From Synechococcus sp. Cruz-7E5 (lineage in GTDB: Bacteria > Cyanobacteriota > Cyanobacteriia > PCC-6307 > Cyanobiaceae), in contig NZ_JAGQCE010000015.1 of assembly GCF_024345995.1 (NCBI RefSeq), positions 1 through 64,000 on the forward strand: a stretch of 64,000 nucleotides of DNA, given 5' to 3'. Below, in pieces: positions 1 through 9,563 of the stretch. How positions within the stretch are numbered: the first letter of the stretch is position 1; the number at the start of each line of letters is the position of its first letter. The notes below the pieces were generated by a model that searched no databases, had not been told where the DNA came from, and saw nothing but the letters and a program-made list of their open reading frames with translations. The translations under genes were made by a program, and so were the position numbers.

Positions 1-475
1 GTCTGTGGATGCGCTTCTCCTCATCCCAGAATCCACGCTGTCCCATTCTGCTATACCAAGCTGAATCGATTCTATGCCATATCTAACAAGCTGTCAGGGC
101 GTGGCGAGGATTTTTCGAGGTGCCCTTAATGGATCAGGATGAGCACTTTAGGATGATGACATCTTTCATGAGCTGCTTCATCTCCGCTATTCAACGCATA
201 GCAGAGTGTTTCAAGCTTGGATGAGTGCGCGTGCTCCCCACTGGCGTCGGTATGAGGATGCAGATCAGCGGTCTACTTCGACTAGTGGCCGCCCAACGAA
301 CAAGGATAGCTCGTGCGCAGCCAATGGAGCCTTTGGGTTTCCCAACGTCACTTCGTGGCTAGGTGATGGCAAGCATTAGATGGCCGGATTTCTGCAGAGG
401 TTTGATTTTTGCTTGCTGTTCATGGTGGTGCGATAAGCTTGCTCGTCTGTCGTCCATTTCCACAGAGAGCTGATC
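1..475. other. Gene-poor left edge, AT-richer than the rest
   Basis: No gene is assigned here. A plus-strand frame is open from about 152 to a stop at 379. It has no good start and contains a run reading roughly WMSARAPHWRRYED, which loosely recalls the C-terminal end of TPR-linked sulfotransferases. That resemblance is weak and may be chance. Base composition is closer to the following decayed SDR fragment than to the GC-rich core genes, so this edge may be a zone of gene decay or transfer. Confidence 0.3.
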
Positions 476-886
476 ATGCCTGTTCCTTCACTGCTGCAAT
501 ACGAGCTAATCTGGATAGAGGGTCTCAATCGCGGTGATGTGTCTGTAGCCGATGATGTTTTTCTGCCTGACTGCATCTTTCATGTCACTGGCGTTCCGGA
601 ACCTATTCGTGGCGTCGGTCCATGGAAGGAATTCATCGCAGGCTTCTTGCTGGCTTTTCCCGATTTACATTTAACTGTTGAACGGCAAGTCATCGAAGGC
701 GACTCGGTGGCATTTCATTGGCGTGGCACGGGCACGCACACAGGTCCGCTCGGGCCAGTGCCTGCGACAGGGAAGAAAATGGCAATCGAAGGGCTCATCA
801 TCGACCGATTGGTCGACGGCAAGGTGCAAGAACGCTGGGAGCAGTTCGATCAGTCCCTCATGCTCCATCAGCTTGGCTTAGCCTGA
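476..886 (+). CDS. SnoaL-like / ester cyclase family protein
   Basis: A 136-residue protein of the SnoaL-like polyketide cyclase / NTF2 fold. Visible hallmarks are the opening helix ending in WIEGLNRGDVSVADDVF, a predicted strand around FHVTG, the AFPDLHLTVERQVIEGDSVAFHW core and the GTHTGPLGPVPATGKKM loop typical of 'ester cyclase' entries. The length is usual for a single-domain member. These proteins are small cone-shaped enzymes or binding proteins and many have unknown substrates, so no reaction is assigned. It stands alone between the gene-poor edge and an SDR remnant. The ATG at 476 follows an AGAGAG stretch that could serve as a ribosome site. Confidence 0.75.
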   Translation: MPVPSLLQYELIWIEGLNRGDVSVADDVFLPDCIFHVTGVPEPIRGVGPWKEFIAGFLLAFPDLHLTVERQVIEGDSVAFHWRGTGTHTGPLGPVPATGKKMAIEGLIIDRLVDGKVQERWEQFDQSLMLHQLGLA

Positions 887-1082
887 TCGAAAGCTAAACC
901 GCTACTCCGCAACCCTCTCAGGCTGCCTAGCATGTTACTCGAACATGTGCCTCAAGTGGACATGCTGCCGCCGGCTATCTGCTGCGCAACCCTATACTCA
1001 CTGCCTGCCACTCAGAGGCAGCGTTGGCAAGTTGTTGTTGCCGTCACTTGTTCATGGCTGCGCTCCTCGGCAGCGTCGGCAG

Positions 1083-1260
1083 GTGTATTTCATTCATGCT
1101 GAAGTCTTGCCTGCTGACCTCACGCAATTCGACCAGTTGCAAGCTGTCGAACAACGCATCGCCGAATCCAGCACTCTGGCCCTGCTCGTCAACAGTGCTG
1201 GTTTTTGGCGGCTATATCCCTTTTGTCTCCTTAGCACCTGACCAAGCTGAAGAACTGATC
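1083..1260 (+). pseudogene. Remnant of a short-chain dehydrogenase (frameshifted)
   Basis: One frame reads HAEVLPADLT...LALLVNSAGF, the part of an SDR running from the cofactor-specifying loop to the NNAG motif. About position 1200 the similarity moves to another frame, reading FGGYIPFVSLAPDQAEEL, which matches the usual continuation (GFG..GPF..L.PD...EEL). Neither the Rossmann glycine motif nor the catalytic YxxxK region is present. The fragment is therefore a frameshifted and truncated leftover. Positions 887-1082 and 1261-1307 hold nothing else that I recognise. Confidence 0.65.
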
Positions 1261-1307
1261 CCTATTAGGACTTTGCGAAAATCTGTCTGTTCAGCCGCAT
1301 TTTCCCA

Positions 1308-3302
1308 TCAGATTTCGCAGGGTTCAAGGCCGCAACGCACCCCCAACCGCCGTAAATGCTTCTCCAGAGGTGCCGCAAGATCGGCGTCGAGCGGGTCCGT
1401 ATGGTGCAGCTGCCCATCGAGGAGGTGGGCCACCGCTCCAGGCAGGCAACCGAGATTCCTGGCCAGGCACTGCTGGGCTTCGAACCTCAGCTCACCGGCA
1501 GGATCTGCCTGTAGCCAGAGTTGCCAACGCGGCGGCTGAGCCTCCCCGCCCTCGATCCGGCGCAGACCGTTGAGGTCAGCGAGCACCACCAGCTGATCGC
1601 CCTCACCCAGAAGCGTGTCGGGGGCTGGAAGGGAGCGCGCCATCCCGGTGTGTCTCTGGCTGAGAGTGATCACTGTGACGCCGTAGCCTTCCTGGATGCG
1701 GGCCACGCTTCGCCCTTGCAGGCTGTCCGCGGCCCCAACCCGATAGCGCACCAGCAGGAGGTTGGATCCATGGATCCGCCTCACTCCCTCCACGCGTTCC
1801 CCGAATGCCGTAGCGACAAACGCATCGGCGGCTAGATCGGTGATGGACACCACCCGAAGACCGCCCAGCAACGCGCCCAGCTGACCTGCCGATTCGACGG
1901 CAGGGGCAAGGATCCCTACCCGGGCCCCAGGCCAGCGCTGCTGGAGGGTCAGCGCAAGGGACAGATTGGCCAGCAAGTCCGCGGAAAGCAGGCCGATCGC
2001 TTCGACATGGCATTGACTCAGCAGGGTCAGTGCCTGCTCAAGTCGTTCGACGATCACTGGCTTGTAGGAATTGATGGTCTGTGTGCCGATCGCAGTCGCC
2101 GCCGCTGTCGGCTCCACCCTGATGACGGCATGACGTTCGGCCCACAGTTCCTTGGCAACCCCTTCAGCCAGGTTGCCGCCCCCGACCAACAGGATCTGGG
2201 AGCTGCCTCGCCGGAGATGACGTGGCCGGTCGAGTCCGAAACGGGCACTCAGCAAGCGGTCAAGGATCACCGCAACGAGCGCGGAGGTGAGCAGGGTGCC
2301 GATCAGCGAGTACAGAAGCGTTCCGGCGATCAGCGGGCCCGCTATCGCAGAAAGGTCATGCTGGCCCTTCTGCTGCAGCAGAACATTCACAGGATCGACG
2401 TACTCTCCCTTGAGCAGGGCCAGGGTGACGAACATTCCCTGCTTCCAGCCTCCGTTTTGGGAGAACGCTGCGATTCCGAAGACCAACAGAAGGCCGATCA
2501 GACCCGCAGAGGCCCACTGCACGGCGGGACGGAGTCGCAGCCATTCGTACCAACGGCTCGGATGCCGCAACAGGTATGTGATCAGCGGCCCCCGTTGATC
2601 GAGCCCATGGGTCAGCCGGTAAGCGATGGACTCCGACTCGCCGGTTTCAGGGTCCTGAGTGTGGTGCCCCTCGCTGGCGCGGAATCCCAGCAGGGTCACG
2701 ATTGTGGTTTGCGCCGGGTCTTCGCCCCAGTGAAACTCAGGGGGGAGGTGCAGCCGCCGGAAATGACGCGACTGGGCCAGAGCGCGCTCTTCCTCTCCCG
2801 AATCCTTGGGAACAAACACCTCGAAATGCTGCCCATCGACCTCGAAGCAGGCCTGCTGGTTGCCGGGCCTCAGGGCCTGGGCGACGGCGCCCGCCGTGAG
2901 CAGGGTCGGATCCACCACTGCGACACCCGGCAGATGCTGCTCCAACAAGGCCCCGAATGAGGCGTCCTGACTTGAGGAGCGCACGACGATCTCCGCCGCG
3001 GGATTGAGCAGACGCACCTGCAGCGCCGCCTCGAAGTTCACGCTGCTCCGTGAGCTCAGCAGCAGCACGGCACGGGCGTGGCTCACCTCAGCCCGCTTCA
3101 GCACCTCCGGTCGCCTCATGTCGCCCAGCGTCAGGCCCTCCTCAAGCACGCCACAGAGTTCTGATTGGCTCCAGACCGGGGGCACGAGGTCGATGCAGCG
3201 CAACGGCACCTCGAAGGGGAGCAGCCTCAGCAGACAGGTCTTCCCAAGAGAACCCAACCCGCATACCAGCACAGTTGGATAGGTGGGAGCGTGAGTGGTC
3301 AC
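1308..3302 (-). CDS. Membrane protein with two TrkA-N/RCK domains
   Basis: A 664-residue protein. It starts with an NAD-binding Rossmann domain (GLGSLG at 15-20), then has two hydrophobic segments (about 262-282 and 318-347), a second Rossmann domain (GGGNLAE at 374-380) and a C-terminal RCK_C-like portion around 520-580. This resembles tandem-RCK potassium channel or transport proteins of the NAD-binding TrkA-N family. The loop between the two membrane segments carries no TVGYG selectivity filter; it reads LALLKGEYVDP, so a role as a pore is uncertain. A regulatory or CASTOR/POLLUX-like ion channel is possible. It is transcribed away from glgP and has no operon partner. Confidence 0.7.
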   Translation of the reverse strand: MTTHAPTYPTVLVCGLGSLGKTCLLRLLPFEVPLRCIDLVPPVWSQSELCGVLEEGLTLGDMRRPEVLKRAEVSHARAVLLLSSRSSVNFEAALQVRLLNPAAEIVVRSSSQDASFGALLEQHLPGVAVVDPTLLTAGAVAQALRPGNQQACFEVDGQHFEVFVPKDSGEEERALAQSRHFRRLHLPPEFHWGEDPAQTTIVTLLGFRASEGHHTQDPETGESESIAYRLTHGLDQRGPLITYLLRHPSRWYEWLRLRPAVQWASAGLIGLLLVFGIAAFSQNGGWKQGMFVTLALLKGEYVDPVNVLLQQKGQHDLSAIAGPLIAGTLLYSLIGTLLTSALVAVILDRLLSARFGLDRPRHLRRGSSQILLVGGGNLAEGVAKELWAERHAVIRVEPTAAATAIGTQTINSYKPVIVERLEQALTLLSQCHVEAIGLLSADLLANLSLALTLQQRWPGARVGILAPAVESAGQLGALLGGLRVVSITDLAADAFVATAFGERVEGVRRIHGSNLLLVRYRVGAADSLQGRSVARIQEGYGVTVITLSQRHTGMARSLPAPDTLLGEGDQLVVLADLNGLRRIEGGEAQPPRWQLWLQADPAGELRFEAQQCLARNLGCLPGAVAHLLDGQLHHTDPLDADLAAPLEKHLRRLGVRCGLEPCEI

Positions 3303-3553
3303 CCGACTTCTCTGAGCAGGTTGTTGCTCATGGCTGGATCATCAGGGTCAGATGTCCGGATGGAAACCTGTAACCAGGATCTCATGAGCAACAGAAAGGC
3401 TGCATTCGCTTGCATTCGCGATGCGGCGTGTCAATGCAATTGCAGCTTGCAACGCTGAGCAGGCGTGTAACGAATTCGGAACCCTCACTGATCGTTGATC
3501 GGCCCTTAACCGGTGGTACGCAGCCTGAAGGAATCGCTCCGCGACACCCCGCG

Positions 3554-6076
3554 ATGACCACCACCTCGTCCCCAGCCCAGAACTTACCCAATCCATCGGC
3601 CTATGGCGATCCCCAGCGAAATGGGCTGAGCAGCGATGACCTGTTCGATGGGATGACGGAGCACCTGTTCTTCACACTCGGACGGCGTGCCGAGGGGGCC
3701 AGCGCTCACGATCTTTACATGGCACTCAGCTATGCGGTGCGGGACCGGCTGCTGACACGCCATCTCGCCTACAAAGATGCCTTACGCGCCTCACAACCGA
3801 AGGCGGTGGCCTACCTCTCCGCCGAATTTCTGATCGGGCCTCAGCTCGGCAACAACCTGCTGATGCTCGGCATCCGCCAGCAAGCCGCCGTAGCAGTCAG
3901 TCGCTTTGGCCATCGGAACCTGGATGACATCCTGGAGGTGGAGGAGGAACCGGGACTGGGGAACGGCGGCCTGGGTCGTCTCGCCGCCTGCTACCTCGAA
4001 TCGCTTGCATCACTTGAGATTCCGGCCACGGGCTACGGCATCCGCTACGAATTTGGGATCTTCGATCAGGAGATCCGCAATGGCTGGCAGGTGGAGATCA
4101 CCGACAAGTGGCTGAAGGGAGGCTGGCCATGGGAGCTGGTGCATCCGGACAAGGCCTGCAAGGTGGGATTCGGGGGATTCACCGAGACGATTCACGACGA
4201 CGATGGATGTCTCAGGGTGCACTGGACGCCTGCAGAAGCGGCAATCGGCATCCCGCATGACGTGCCGGTCCTTGGCTACCTCGTCAACACCTGCGACCGT
4301 CTGCGGCTGTGGCGCGCCGAGGCGGCAGAGTCGTTTGACTTTCATGCCTTCAACACCGGCGACCACTACGGCGCGGTTGAGGAGAAAGTGGCATCGGAAA
4401 CTCTCTCCAAAGTTCTCTATCCCAACGACGGCACCGATGCCGGCCGGCGGCTGCGGCTGAAGCAGCAGCACTTTTTCGTGAGCTGCTCGGTCCAGGACAT
4501 GCTTCGGAACCTGGATCAGCGTCACATTCCAGTGCAGGATTTTCCGGACCACTGGTCCATCCAGCTCAACGACACCCATCCCGCCATTGCAGTGGCGGAA
4601 CTGATGCGACTGCTGATCGATGAGCGCCATCTCGGCTGGGATGAGGCCTGGGCGATCACCCATCGCTCAATGGCCTATACCAACCACACCCTGCTGCCGG
4701 AGGCCCTTGAACGCTGGCCGCTGGATCTGTTCGCTTCACTGCTGCCCCGTCATCTGGAGATCATCTTTGAAATCAATGCCAGATTTCTGCAGCAGGTGCG
4801 GTTGAAGTGTCCAGGCGATCTCGACATCCTGCGGCGCGTCTCGATCATCGAAGAAGATGGTGGTAAAACGGTGAGGATGGCCAACCTCGCCACAGTGGGG
4901 TCTCATAAAATCAACGGTGTGGCAGCACTCCACAGCGCCCTGGTGCGAGAGCATCTCTTTGCGGACTTCGCCCGGCTCTGGCCTGAGAAATTCACGAATG
5001 TCACCAACGGCGTGACGCCGAGGCGTTGGGTCGCTCTGGCCAATCCGCCGCTGCATGATCTGCTCAGCGAAGTCCTGGGCAACGACTGGGCAGCCCGGCC
5101 GGATTCGATGCGGGAGCTGGAGAGCCACCAGAAGGATGAAGCATTCCTCGAACGCTGGGGGGCCTGCAAGCTCGCAGCAAAACGACGGCTGGCAGAGATC
5201 ATCGCCGCACAGTCGCAAGTGCTGATTGACCCGACCACCATGTTTGACGTGCAGGTGAAACGTATTCATGAGTACAAGCGGCAGCATCTTAATGCTCTAC
5301 AAATTATCACCCGCTATCTGGACATCAAGCGAGGAGATTGTGAGGACCAAGTGCCACGAACCGTCATCTTCGGTGGCAAGGCCGCGCCGGGCTACGGCAT
5401 GGCAAAGCTGATTATCCGTCTGATCAATGGTATCGCCGAAGTTGTGAACGAAGATCCTGACACGCGTGGCCTTCTGAAGGTTGTCTTCCTGGCTGATTAC
5501 AATGTGAAGCTTGGCGAGAAAGTCTATCCAGCGGCCGATCTCTCCGAGCAGATCTCCACGGCGGGTCTGGAGGCATCAGGAACAGGCAACATGAAGTTCA
5601 TGATGAATGGCGCGCTTACCATCGGCACCCTGGATGGAGCGAATGTGGAGATTCGAGAACAGGCTGGCGCTGAGAACTTTTTCCTGTTCGGCAAAACCAC
5701 AGAGCAGATTGCTGAGCTCCGCAGGCATTACCGGCCCTGGGATTTACTCGATACCATGCCCTTGGTTCGGGAGGCCTTTGAACTATTGGCCAAAGGTCAT
5801 TTCAGCCGTGGCGACCGTGATTTGTTCCAGCCGCTGATTCACGATTTGTTGAGCACAGACCGATTCTTCGTCATGGCCGACTTCAATGATTACGTTCATG
5901 CTCAGGAGAGCGTCTCCAAGGCTTGGAGCAACCGCGGACGCTGGAACCGGATGGCCCTGCTGAATGCCGCCCGCAGCGGCTTCTTCTCCTCAGATCGTGC
6001 CGTCCGGGAGTATGCGAAGTCGATCTGGAACGTTGAGCCACTCAAGGTCGTGATGGGCTGCGGTCTCGAGGGATGA
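3554..6076 (+). CDS. glgP: Glycogen phosphorylase
   Basis: Phosphorolysis of glycogen to glucose 1-phosphate in the cytoplasm. From the ATG at 3554 the product is 840 residues, the usual family length. The frame is open back to 3410, but the extra 48 residues do not resemble the family, so the shorter start is preferred. The pyridoxal-phosphate lysine lies in EASGTGNMKFMMNGAL at about residue 681. Other family blocks are EDEPGLGNGGLGR-like (here EEEPGLGNGGLGRLAACYLE), NDTHPAIAV and KRIHEYKRQ. The stop overlaps the next start (ATGA, 6073-6076), so the downstream phosphatase is probably co-translated. Confidence 0.97.
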   Translation: MTTTSSPAQNLPNPSAYGDPQRNGLSSDDLFDGMTEHLFFTLGRRAEGASAHDLYMALSYAVRDRLLTRHLAYKDALRASQPKAVAYLSAEFLIGPQLGNNLLMLGIRQQAAVAVSRFGHRNLDDILEVEEEPGLGNGGLGRLAACYLESLASLEIPATGYGIRYEFGIFDQEIRNGWQVEITDKWLKGGWPWELVHPDKACKVGFGGFTETIHDDDGCLRVHWTPAEAAIGIPHDVPVLGYLVNTCDRLRLWRAEAAESFDFHAFNTGDHYGAVEEKVASETLSKVLYPNDGTDAGRRLRLKQQHFFVSCSVQDMLRNLDQRHIPVQDFPDHWSIQLNDTHPAIAVAELMRLLIDERHLGWDEAWAITHRSMAYTNHTLLPEALERWPLDLFASLLPRHLEIIFEINARFLQQVRLKCPGDLDILRRVSIIEEDGGKTVRMANLATVGSHKINGVAALHSALVREHLFADFARLWPEKFTNVTNGVTPRRWVALANPPLHDLLSEVLGNDWAARPDSMRELESHQKDEAFLERWGACKLAAKRRLAEIIAAQSQVLIDPTTMFDVQVKRIHEYKRQHLNALQIITRYLDIKRGDCEDQVPRTVIFGGKAAPGYGMAKLIIRLINGIAEVVNEDPDTRGLLKVVFLADYNVKLGEKVYPAADLSEQISTAGLEASGTGNMKFMMNGALTIGTLDGANVEIREQAGAENFFLFGKTTEQIAELRRHYRPWDLLDTMPLVREAFELLAKGHFSRGDRDLFQPLIHDLLSTDRFFVMADFNDYVHAQESVSKAWSNRGRWNRMALLNAARSGFFSSDRAVREYAKSIWNVEPLKVVMGCGLEG

Positions 6077-6657
6077 GCGAGCAACCAGCCGAAATCTGGC
6101 TGATCCGCCATGGTGAAACGGAGTGGAGCCTCTCGGGCCAACACACTGGCAGTACCAACCTGCCCCTGACGGCGAACGGCGAGATCGTCGCCCGCCGGCT
6201 GCAGCCGCATCTGGCTGGCAGAGACTTCTCACTCGTGCTCTGCAGCCCGCTTCTGAGAGCCCGGCGCACCTGTGAACTGGCCGGCTTGGAGGATGCCATG
6301 CAGCTGGATGCCGATCTGATCGAGTGGAACTACGGCACCTATGAAGGCAGGACAACGGCGGAGATTCATCAGGAGCGGCCCGGCTGGATGGTGTTCCGCG
6401 ATGGTTGTCCGGAAGGCGAATCACCTGACCAGGTGGGTGCTCGGGTGGACCGGGTGATTCTGCGGGCCAATGCCAGGGGTGGACGGCGGGTGGCGCTGTT
6501 TGCCCATGGGCATGTGCTGCGGGTACTGGTCGCCCGATGGCTTGGCCTCATGCCCCAACAGGGGTGCCACTTCCTGCTGGACACCTCCACACTGTCGATC
6601 CTCTCCTTCTATTGCGGGGAGCCTGCGCTCAGATGCTGGAACGCACCCTTGGACTGA
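6073..6657 (+). CDS. Histidine phosphatase family protein (phosphoglycerate mutase-like)
   Basis: A 194-residue enzyme of the two-histidine phosphatase superfamily. The phospho-accepting histidine lies in LIRHGETEWSLSGQHTG, followed by the second arginine motif CSPLLRARRTCE, the glutamate in EWNYGTYEGRTTAEI and the C-terminal histidine in FAHGHVLRVL. The length and motifs fit the cofactor-independent phosphatase or GpmB-like branch rather than a large mutase. Its 4-bp overlap with glgP suggests a role connected with sugar phosphate or glycogen breakdown, but the substrate cannot be read from sequence. Confidence 0.88.
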   Translation: MSEQPAEIWLIRHGETEWSLSGQHTGSTNLPLTANGEIVARRLQPHLAGRDFSLVLCSPLLRARRTCELAGLEDAMQLDADLIEWNYGTYEGRTTAEIHQERPGWMVFRDGCPEGESPDQVGARVDRVILRANARGGRRVALFAHGHVLRVLVARWLGLMPQQGCHFLLDTSTLSILSFYCGEPALRCWNAPLD

Positions 6658-6682
6658 ACCTGATGGGGGAATCCTGCTCGAT

Positions 6683-7504
6683 TCAGCCGAACAGGCCCGA
6701 GACATAATCCCTGGTGGTCTGCTGCTGCGGAGAATTAAAGATCTGCGATGATGGACCAAATTCTTCCATTACACCAACCTTGGCAAAACCATCCAGCGTG
6801 GGAATGACATTGAAAAAACTGGCCATGTCTGAGATTCGGTAGGCCTGCTGAAGGTTGTGAGTCACGATGACAATCGTGTAATGGCCCCGTAGTGACCTGA
6901 TCAGTTCCTCAATCTTTTGAGTGGAGATCGGGTCAAGAGAGGAACACGGTTCGTCCATCAGAATCACTTCAGGAGCGATCGAGATTGCACGAGCAATGCA
7001 GAGCCGCTGTTGTTGACCTCCGCTCAATGACAATCCACTCATTTCCAACTTGTCTTTGCATTCGTCCCAAACTGCAGCTTGCCGAAGTGACCGCTCAACC
7101 AGAGAATCCATATCGCCCTTGAAGCCATTGATTCTGGCACCATAAGCAATGTTCTCATAAATGCTCTTTGGGAATGGATTTGGCTTTTGAAACACCATTC
7201 CAATTCGCCTTCGCACTTGCACAGGGTCAATGTGCGATGCATAGAGATTATGGCCCTGGAAAATTACTCGGCCCGTGAGGGTGCAGCCTGGAATCAGGTC
7301 ATTGAGGCGGTTGATTGAGCGTAGAATTGTCGACTTTCCGCACCCAGAAGGACCAATGAATGCCGTTACCTGGCCACTGGGGATGAGCATGCTGACGTTA
7401 CGCACAGCCTCTTGGCCGCCGTAGCGAATTGTGACACTCTCAAATTCGAGACATGTGTCGCTGGAAAGAGCTTCTGCGGATTTCTGATCGGGGATACCCA
7501 ACAT
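6683..7504 (-). CDS. pstB: Phosphate ABC transporter ATP-binding protein
   Basis: ATPase of the high-affinity phosphate importer on the inner face of the plasma membrane, 273 residues. Walker A is GPSGCGKST at 51-59, the ABC signature LSGGQ at 160-164 and Walker B VILMDE at 180-185. The PstB-specific stretch FQKPNPFP is present. It directly abuts pstA (stop codon 7505-7507) as the last gene of pstC-pstA-pstB. The coding sequence is less GC-rich than the genes on either side. It converges on the histidine phosphatase gene with only 25 bp between them. Confidence 0.97.
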   Translation of the reverse strand: MLGIPDQKSAEALSSDTCLEFESVTIRYGGQEAVRNVSMLIPSGQVTAFIGPSGCGKSTILRSINRLNDLIPGCTLTGRVIFQGHNLYASHIDPVQVRRRIGMVFQKPNPFPKSIYENIAYGARINGFKGDMDSLVERSLRQAAVWDECKDKLEMSGLSLSGGQQQRLCIARAISIAPEVILMDEPCSSLDPISTQKIEELIRSLRGHYTIVIVTHNLQQAYRISDMASFFNVIPTLDGFAKVGVMEEFGPSSQIFNSPQQQTTRDYVSGLFG

Positions 7505-8473
7505 TCAGCCTCGCAAATAAAATCCTAACCGATGAACAAGAAGATTGATGCATAAAATTAGCATCACGATCACAAAAGAGGCCGCGAGGGCAAGCTGATT
7601 TTGGGCCTCGTATGGCATTATCGAATAGTTAAATACAAGTACCGACAGAGTGGCGATTGGCTTGAAGAGTCCTTCAGGCCAATAGAAGGAAAACATGGCA
7701 GTGAAGATCAGTGGCGCGGTCTCGCCGGCTGCTCGGGCTATCCCAAGCATCGATCCCGTCGCTATGGGAGTGAAAGCTGCAGGCAGGGTCACTCGCGTGA
7801 TCGTCACGAACTTGGAGGCACCCACTGCCATTGCGGCCCAGCGCAGATCATCCTCCAGTAGTTTGAGTGCCTCATCGGTGGTCTTGATCACGGTTGGAAT
7901 CATAATCACAGCCAGGGCAAGTCCACCGGCGACAGCACTGAAACTTTCACCGAACAGCAGTCGGGTGGTCACCACGAGTAAGTATATGAATATGCCGCAG
8001 ATGATTGATGGGACACCTGCAAGCACATTGGTGCCGTAATGCACAAAGACTGAAAAAAGATCAACCCTGGAATACTCGGCAATGTAAATACCACCTCCAA
8101 TCCCCACCGGGATCGCAATCAGACTCGCGATCCCGGTGACAATGAAAGTGCCAAGGATGGCATTGGCGATGCCGCCACCAGACAGGCCTGGAGGAGAAGG
8201 AAGCTGTGTGAACAGTTCAACGCTCATCAGGGCTCCTCCTCTAAACATTACATAACCCAGAACAAGAAGGAGAGGCAAAATCGCCAGCGTGGCGAATAGC
8301 CCCGCCAGGACTGTATAGAAAATGCCCTCTCGATTATGCTTAAGAAGTGGATTGTATTCAAGCGGACAGGAGTCGAATTCCTTGCGGTGATCGTCGTTGG
8401 CGAGTGCGTGGGGCAAGTGGCAGTTAGCTTTAATGTCCATCTTTGTCGACTTAGTATGTGAAGAGTAATGCAC
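7505..8473 (-). CDS. pstA: Phosphate ABC transporter permease PstA
   Basis: Integral membrane subunit of the phosphate importer, 322 residues with about six hydrophobic segments after a hydrophilic N-terminal tail of some 50 residues. The permease EAA-type loop is seen as WAAMAVGASKFVTITRVTLP, followed by ATGSMLGIARAAGETAPL, which is characteristic of PstA. An internal ATG (MDIKANCH) could be an alternative start that shortens the tail. It lies between pstC and pstB in the usual order and shares their lower GC content. Confidence 0.95.
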   Translation of the reverse strand: MHYSSHTKSTKMDIKANCHLPHALANDDHRKEFDSCPLEYNPLLKHNREGIFYTVLAGLFATLAILPLLLVLGYVMFRGGALMSVELFTQLPSPPGLSGGGIANAILGTFIVTGIASLIAIPVGIGGGIYIAEYSRVDLFSVFVHYGTNVLAGVPSIICGIFIYLLVVTTRLLFGESFSAVAGGLALAVIMIPTVIKTTDEALKLLEDDLRWAAMAVGASKFVTITRVTLPAAFTPIATGSMLGIARAAGETAPLIFTAMFSFYWPEGLFKPIATLSVLVFNYSIMPYEAQNQLALAASFVIVMLILCINLLVHRLGFYLRG

Positions 8474-8511
8474 TAAAGATACCTAAGCAGCCAGCCAATA
8501 AGGTGTCGAGC

Positions 8512-9507
8512 CTAGTGATATCGGAGCTTGAGGCGCCTGACGACCCACTCGGCCAAGAAATTCACTAATAATGTTAGTATCATCAAAATCAAGGCGGCAT
8601 ACATCAAGGCAGAGACCTGAGGGCCAGTCGCTTCGCCAAACTGATTGGCCAACATGGAGGAAATCGTGTTGCCAGGGGACAGCAGGCTGGGCGAAAAATT
8701 CGTAGAATTACCAATGATCATTGTAACTGCCATGGTTTCCCCCATCGCACGGCCCAATGCCAGCAAGACGCCGCCTGCGATGCCAGATATTGCGGCCGGG
8801 ATGATAATCTTTATGATCGACTGCCAGCGACTGCTGCCAACTCCATACGCTGCAAAGCGCAACTCAATGGGTACCTGATCAAGCGTATCTCGCGAGATTG
8901 AAGTGATAATAGGAAGCAGCATCACTGCTAGAATTATTACTGCAGGCGCCATCCCAGGACCAATTGGTTGAGTGCTGAACAGCGGAATCCAGCCTAGTCT
9001 CTGATGGACAGAAGTAAGCACCGGCCTTAGCGCTGGCTCCATCACGAAAATCGCCCATAACCCAAGAATGACGGAGGGAATTGCTGCCAATAGCTCCACC
9101 ATGATGCCGATGATTCTTCTGATGGAGTAAGGGAGAATATCTTCTGTGATAAATACCGCTGAACCCACGCCAAGTGGCACGGCAACTAGAAGTGCCAGCA
9201 GAGACGAAACCAGCGTTCCGTAGATTGCCGTGAAAGCCCCATAGCTTTCATTGCTTGGATCCCAGTCAGATCGAATGAGAAAATCCAGGCCATAAGCAAC
9301 AATGGCTGGCAGTGATCCTGCGAAAACGACCAGGAGAATCGCGATTACCAGGATTCCAACGATTGATGCCAGAACAATTGTGAGCCAGCGAAAACCATGG
9401 TCAAGCAACCGATCCTTCCATGGCCTTCGTCGCTGTGTGAATCCCGATGCCGTCTCCTGTGCCTTCGGCTTCCTCCATAAGCTGATCTGAGGCCGTCTTG
9501 ATCTCAT
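8512..9507 (-). CDS. pstC: Phosphate ABC transporter permease PstC
   Basis: Second membrane subunit of the phosphate importer, 331 residues with six predicted membrane helices. Family blocks include PLGVGSAVFITE, the conserved ELLAAIPSVILGLWA segment, the coupling loop AAYGVGSSRWQSIIKIIIP and ALGRAMGETMAVTMIIGN. It is the first gene of pstC-pstA-pstB and starts about 45 bp from a Pho-box-like repeat on the same strand. No pstS lies within the operon; the binding protein is encoded 11 kb away at 20532. Confidence 0.95.
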   Translation of the reverse strand: MRSRRPQISLWRKPKAQETASGFTQRRRPWKDRLLDHGFRWLTIVLASIVGILVIAILLVVFAGSLPAIVAYGLDFLIRSDWDPSNESYGAFTAIYGTLVSSLLALLVAVPLGVGSAVFITEDILPYSIRRIIGIMVELLAAIPSVILGLWAIFVMEPALRPVLTSVHQRLGWIPLFSTQPIGPGMAPAVIILAVMLLPIITSISRDTLDQVPIELRFAAYGVGSSRWQSIIKIIIPAAISGIAGGVLLALGRAMGETMAVTMIIGNSTNFSPSLLSPGNTISSMLANQFGEATGPQVSALMYAALILMILTLLVNFLAEWVVRRLKLRYH

Positions 9508-9527
9508 TGCAACAGAGGGCTCTTGCC

Positions 9528-9563
9528 TTTAACCTACCTTTGCGGATTTAACGAGTGGTTAAG
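9528..9563 (-). promoter_or_regulatory. Pho-box-like repeats upstream of pstC
   Basis: Reading the minus strand, CTTAACCA (9563-9556), a 3-bp spacer and GTTAAATC (9552-9545) follow the 8+3+8 spacing of cyanobacterial PHO boxes, whose unit is close to CTTAACCT. On the plus strand TTTAACCT (9528-9535) and TTTAAC (9547) give further half-sites. The position just in front of the pstC start fits binding of SphR/PhoB. The assignment rests on motif and position only. Confidence 0.55.

Noticed and set aside
1024-1539. A 171-codon plus-strand frame read as a gene
   Set aside because: Only a short piece matches SDR proteins, after a frame change; the rest overlaps the RCK gene in antisense.
3410-3553. 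Longer start for glycogen phosphorylase
   Set aside because: The 48 additional residues are unlike the family; the product from 3554 has the normal 840-residue length.
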